From Candidatus Aerophobota bacterium (GTDB lineage Bacteria > Aerophobota > Aerophobia > Aerophobales > JAGHCO01): a DNA stretch of 7,103 bases. The DNA lies in contig JAGHCO010000259.1 of NCBI GenBank assembly GCA_021160405.1, positions 1-7,103 on the forward strand, given 5' to 3'. Under the pieces are notes generated by a model. It was not told the origin of the DNA and made no database searches. It saw only the letters and a list, made by a program, of their open reading frames with translations. Every line of letters starts with the position of its first letter. Position 1 is the stretch's first letter. A program made the position numbers and the translations under genes. Positions 4,840 to 7,103 of the stretch are shown here, piece by piece.

Positions 4840-6930
4840 TTACTTTACCTGTAGTTGAGTGAAGTCAGCTATAGAATTAAAGGAATCCCCAATTTCCTTT
4901 AAGAGGGCAAGACGGTTACACTTTAGTCCTTTATCCTCGCTCATTACCAAAATATCTTCAAAGAAGTTATGGATGGGGTTTTTTAAACAGGATAGTTCCT
5001 CGTAAGCTCTTTTATAGTTTTCTTTAATTAAAAACTCCTCTACCCTTTTCTTTATCTTCTGGTATAAACTGTAAAGTCTCTTTTCCTCTTCTTTTAAGAG
5101 AAGATCTTCTCTAACTTCCGAGGGAATGGATATCTTCCATTTCTTTGCCTGCTTTAATATGTTAAGTAATCGGACTATGGCTATAACTTCTTCCCTAAAG
5201 TTTTCCCTTAAAGCTATTTCTCTAAGACTTTCCCCTCTTTTTATTACTCTCGGTATATACTCTATTCCTACCCCTATTACAGCCTTAATTTGATCAGGAG
5301 AAAGTTTCTTTTCTCGAAGAAGGTTTATTATCCTGATCTTAAAAAATTCTTTAAGTTTGTAATGAGCCTTCCCTTTTTCTCCATAAAGCTTTAAAGATTC
5401 CTCAATTAGATCCTTTAGAGAAATATTCCACTCTCTATTTAGGATAATCTCTACTATCCCTTGAGCTTCTCGGCGAAGGCCCCAGGGATCCTCAGATCCA
5501 GAAGGAATAAAATCGATCCAGAAAGCTCCAGCTAATGTATCTATTTTATCAATTATAGCTAATGCTGCTCCCTCAAGAGTGGAGGGGAGTTTATCACCAC
5601 TAAATTGAGGTAACTTGTGCTCAGCAATAGCCTCTGCTACTTGATAGTCCTCCCCTGAGGAAAGGGCATACTCTTTGCCCATCATCCCTTGAAGTTCGGG
5701 AAATTCCTTAACTACATTGGTAAGTAAATCTGCCTTACACAGATAAGCTGCTCGCTGAATTCTTTCCATAACATCATTTTTTAACTTTAAAAGAGAAGCT
5801 AATTTCTTGGCTAATTTTACCAATCTCTGGGTTTTTTTATAGTAACTACCCAATTTTTCTTGAACTGTCACTTCTTTTAAGTGAGGCACCCTTTCCTTTA
5901 ATGGGATTTTTTTATCCTCATCGTAAAAAAATTTAGCATCGGTTAAACGAGCATTAAGCACCCTGCAGTTGCTGTTTCTCACTTGATCTATATGTTTCTC
6001 ATCTCCTTCCCTTATTCCTATAAAAAAGGGAAGAATTCCATTTTTGTCTATCACAGTGAAGTGTTTTTGATAGTCTCGTAAGCAAGCTTTTAAGACTGGG
6101 AAAGGAAGAGAAAGAAATCTTGAATCAAACTCTCCCTGAAATAGGGTAGGATATTCCACTAAATAAGTTAAATCTTCCAGAAGCTGCTCATCCTGTAGAA
6201 TCTGTGCCTGATAACCTTTTTCTTTAAGAGAATTTATTATACTTGATATCCCTTTAAGAATGATGTTTTTTCTCTCAAGAGGATCAATTATTACCTTAGC
6301 TTCTCTTAAAGATAAGGGATATTCCTCGGAGGTAGAAATGTTTATATCCTCAGGATGAAGATAGCGATGACCACTGGTTTTTCTATTAGATGTTATCCCT
6401 GCTATTTTAAAATTTATTATCTCCTCCCCAAATAAAGCTAAAAGAGACCTTATGGGTCGGCCAAAGTAAAAGTTTCCCTCTTCCCATCTCATAGATTTAG
6501 CAAAATGTAGAGAATTGATAAGGTCGAGGAAAAGAGAAGGGAGAATTTGAGAGGTTTTCTCTCCTTTAAGTTTCCTTTTTATATAAATGTATTCTCCCTT
6601 TTTTAGAATCTCAACTCCCAAATCTTCCTGGGCAGCTCCTTTTGCTTTGAGATAGCCCTTTCCAGCCATAGTTAAGTTTCCTCTCTTATCAAAGATTACG
6701 CTCTTAGGAGGACCTATATCTTTTTTAATTTGATCTTTCTGATACTCAGCAACCTTTTCTACCCATAGGACTAATCGCCGGGAGGTTCCCCAGGTTGAAA
6801 TTTTTCCATAATCAATTCGATAGCTGTAAAAGAGCTCTTTTGTCTTTTGTTGAATCTGGGATAGAGTTTCCTTTACCATTAAAGGAGGAAAATCCTCTAC
6901 TCCTATTTCCAGCAACACTGTTTTTGGCAT
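4840..6930 (-). CDS. glyS: Glycine--tRNA ligase beta subunit
   Basis: A 696-residue protein when started at ATG 6930, close to the family's usual 680-700. GlyS and GlyQ form the alpha2beta2 bacterial glycyl-tRNA synthetase; the beta subunit mainly supplies tRNA recognition. Diagnostic segments run in order: LLEIGVEDFPP at the N-terminus, SMRW and FGRPIRSLLALFG, TSGHRYLHP, LVEYP, LRDYQKHF, NARLTDAKFFYDED, ADLLTNVVKEFPELQGMMG, AIAEHKLPQ, ALAIIDKIDTLAG, IPSGSEDPWGLRREAQGI, and a C-terminal helical DALR-like anticodon-binding region. A GTG at 6975 would add 15 residues but overlaps glyQ. ATG 6930 is preferred: it yields MPKTVLLEIG, has AAAGG 8 bases upstream, and sits 4 bases after the glyQ stop. 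The HD-like motifs were not checked in detail. Confidence 0.97.
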   Translation of the reverse strand: MPKTVLLEIGVEDFPPLMVKETLSQIQQKTKELFYSYRIDYGKISTWGTSRRLVLWVEKVAEYQKDQIKKDIGPPKSVIFDKRGNLTMAGKGYLKAKGAAQEDLGVEILKKGEYIYIKRKLKGEKTSQILPSLFLDLINSLHFAKSMRWEEGNFYFGRPIRSLLALFGEEIINFKIAGITSNRKTSGHRYLHPEDINISTSEEYPLSLREAKVIIDPLERKNIILKGISSIINSLKEKGYQAQILQDEQLLEDLTYLVEYPTLFQGEFDSRFLSLPFPVLKACLRDYQKHFTVIDKNGILPFFIGIREGDEKHIDQVRNSNCRVLNARLTDAKFFYDEDKKIPLKERVPHLKEVTVQEKLGSYYKKTQRLVKLAKKLASLLKLKNDVMERIQRAAYLCKADLLTNVVKEFPELQGMMGKEYALSSGEDYQVAEAIAEHKLPQFSGDKLPSTLEGAALAIIDKIDTLAGAFWIDFIPSGSEDPWGLRREAQGIVEIILNREWNISLKDLIEESLKLYGEKGKAHYKLKEFFKIRIINLLREKKLSPDQIKAVIGVGIEYIPRVIKRGESLREIALRENFREEVIAIVRLLNILKQAKKWKISIPSEVREDLLLKEEEKRLYSLYQKIKKRVEEFLIKENYKRAYEELSCLKNPIHNFFEDILVMSEDKGLKCNRLALLKEIGDSFNSIADFTQLQVK

Positions 6931-6934
6931 TTCT

Positions 6935-7103
6935 CTAACCTTTATTTTGCCAGTGTTTGAGATAACTAAGAGCACATCTCTTAGCTAAATCTCTTACTCT
7001 TTTAATAAACCTTTCTCTCTCACTTACTCCCAAAGCTCCTCTTGCATCCAGCAGGTTAAAAGTATGAGAACACTTTAGGATATAATCATAAGCTGGTAGG
7101 AAA
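6935..7103 (-). CDS. glyQ: Glycine--tRNA ligase alpha subunit, 3' end only
   Basis: Only the last 55 codons are in the window; the gene continues past the right edge. The visible peptide begins FLPAYDYILKCSHTFNLLDA and continues through RGALGVSERERFIKRVRDLA, matching the conserved C-terminus of GlyQ. It ends at TAG (6935-6937), 4 bases before the glyS ATG. GlyQ is the catalytic subunit that binds glycine and ATP, but its class II motifs lie outside the window. The reading frame is intact over the visible part. This stretch contains no internal ATG start for the frame and was found by translating the minus strand from the edge. Confidence 0.95.
   Translation of the reverse strand, partial: FLPAYDYILKCSHTFNLLDARGALGVSERERFIKRVRDLAKRCALSYLKHWQNKG

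Noticed and set aside
6931..6975. GTG start that would extend glyS by 15 residues
   Set aside because: It overlaps the glyQ coding end, and the added residues are not part of the GlyS family N-terminus. ATG 6930 has a fitting AAAGG and normal spacing.

Overview
The window comes from an AT-rich genome (I estimate below 40% GC by eye). It is most likely a Gram-negative-type bacterium, because it encodes a complete lipid A disaccharide synthase (LpxB). A RicT/PSP1 protein and a two-subunit glycyl-tRNA synthetase (GlyQ + GlyS) also place it in Bacteria. Palindromic intergenic repeats with ends of the type GTCATTGC...GCAATGAC are, from memory, common in uncultivated lineages such as Omnitrophota, Aerophobota and deltaproteobacteria-like groups. 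No marker here fixes the phylum, so the assignment is tentative.

Layout. Bases 1-196 hold an imperfect GAAGACAC-type inverted repeat, which an open frame entering from the left edge runs into, and a possible promoter. Two small plus-strand genes follow: acylphosphatase (197-475), closed by a compact intrinsic terminator, and a DUF2442 protein (604-885). A MITE-like palindromic element of about 150 bp (919-1068) fills the gap between these genes and the convergent minus-strand operon.

The rest (1129-7103) is one tightly packed minus-strand operon, in transcription order: glyQ (only its last 55 codons are visible), glyS, lpxB, ricT, a PP-loop ATPase with a C-terminal NFACT-R-like RNA-binding domain, and a HAD-IIA phosphatase. 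Junctions are a 4-nt gap, a 16-nt gap, a 32-nt overlap, a GTGA overlap and an ATGA overlap, so the genes are very probably co-transcribed and partly translationally coupled.

Working together. glyQ and glyS form the tetrameric glycyl-tRNA synthetase. lpxB is a core lipid A step. ricT and the PP-loop/NFACT-R gene suggest an RNA-processing or tRNA-thiolation theme. The HAD phosphatase has no assigned substrate. Most of the window is ordinary housekeeping sequence. The parts most worth a second look are the PP-loop/NFACT-R fusion beside ricT and the MITE-like element, whose two hairpins are related copies differing by compensated base pairs.
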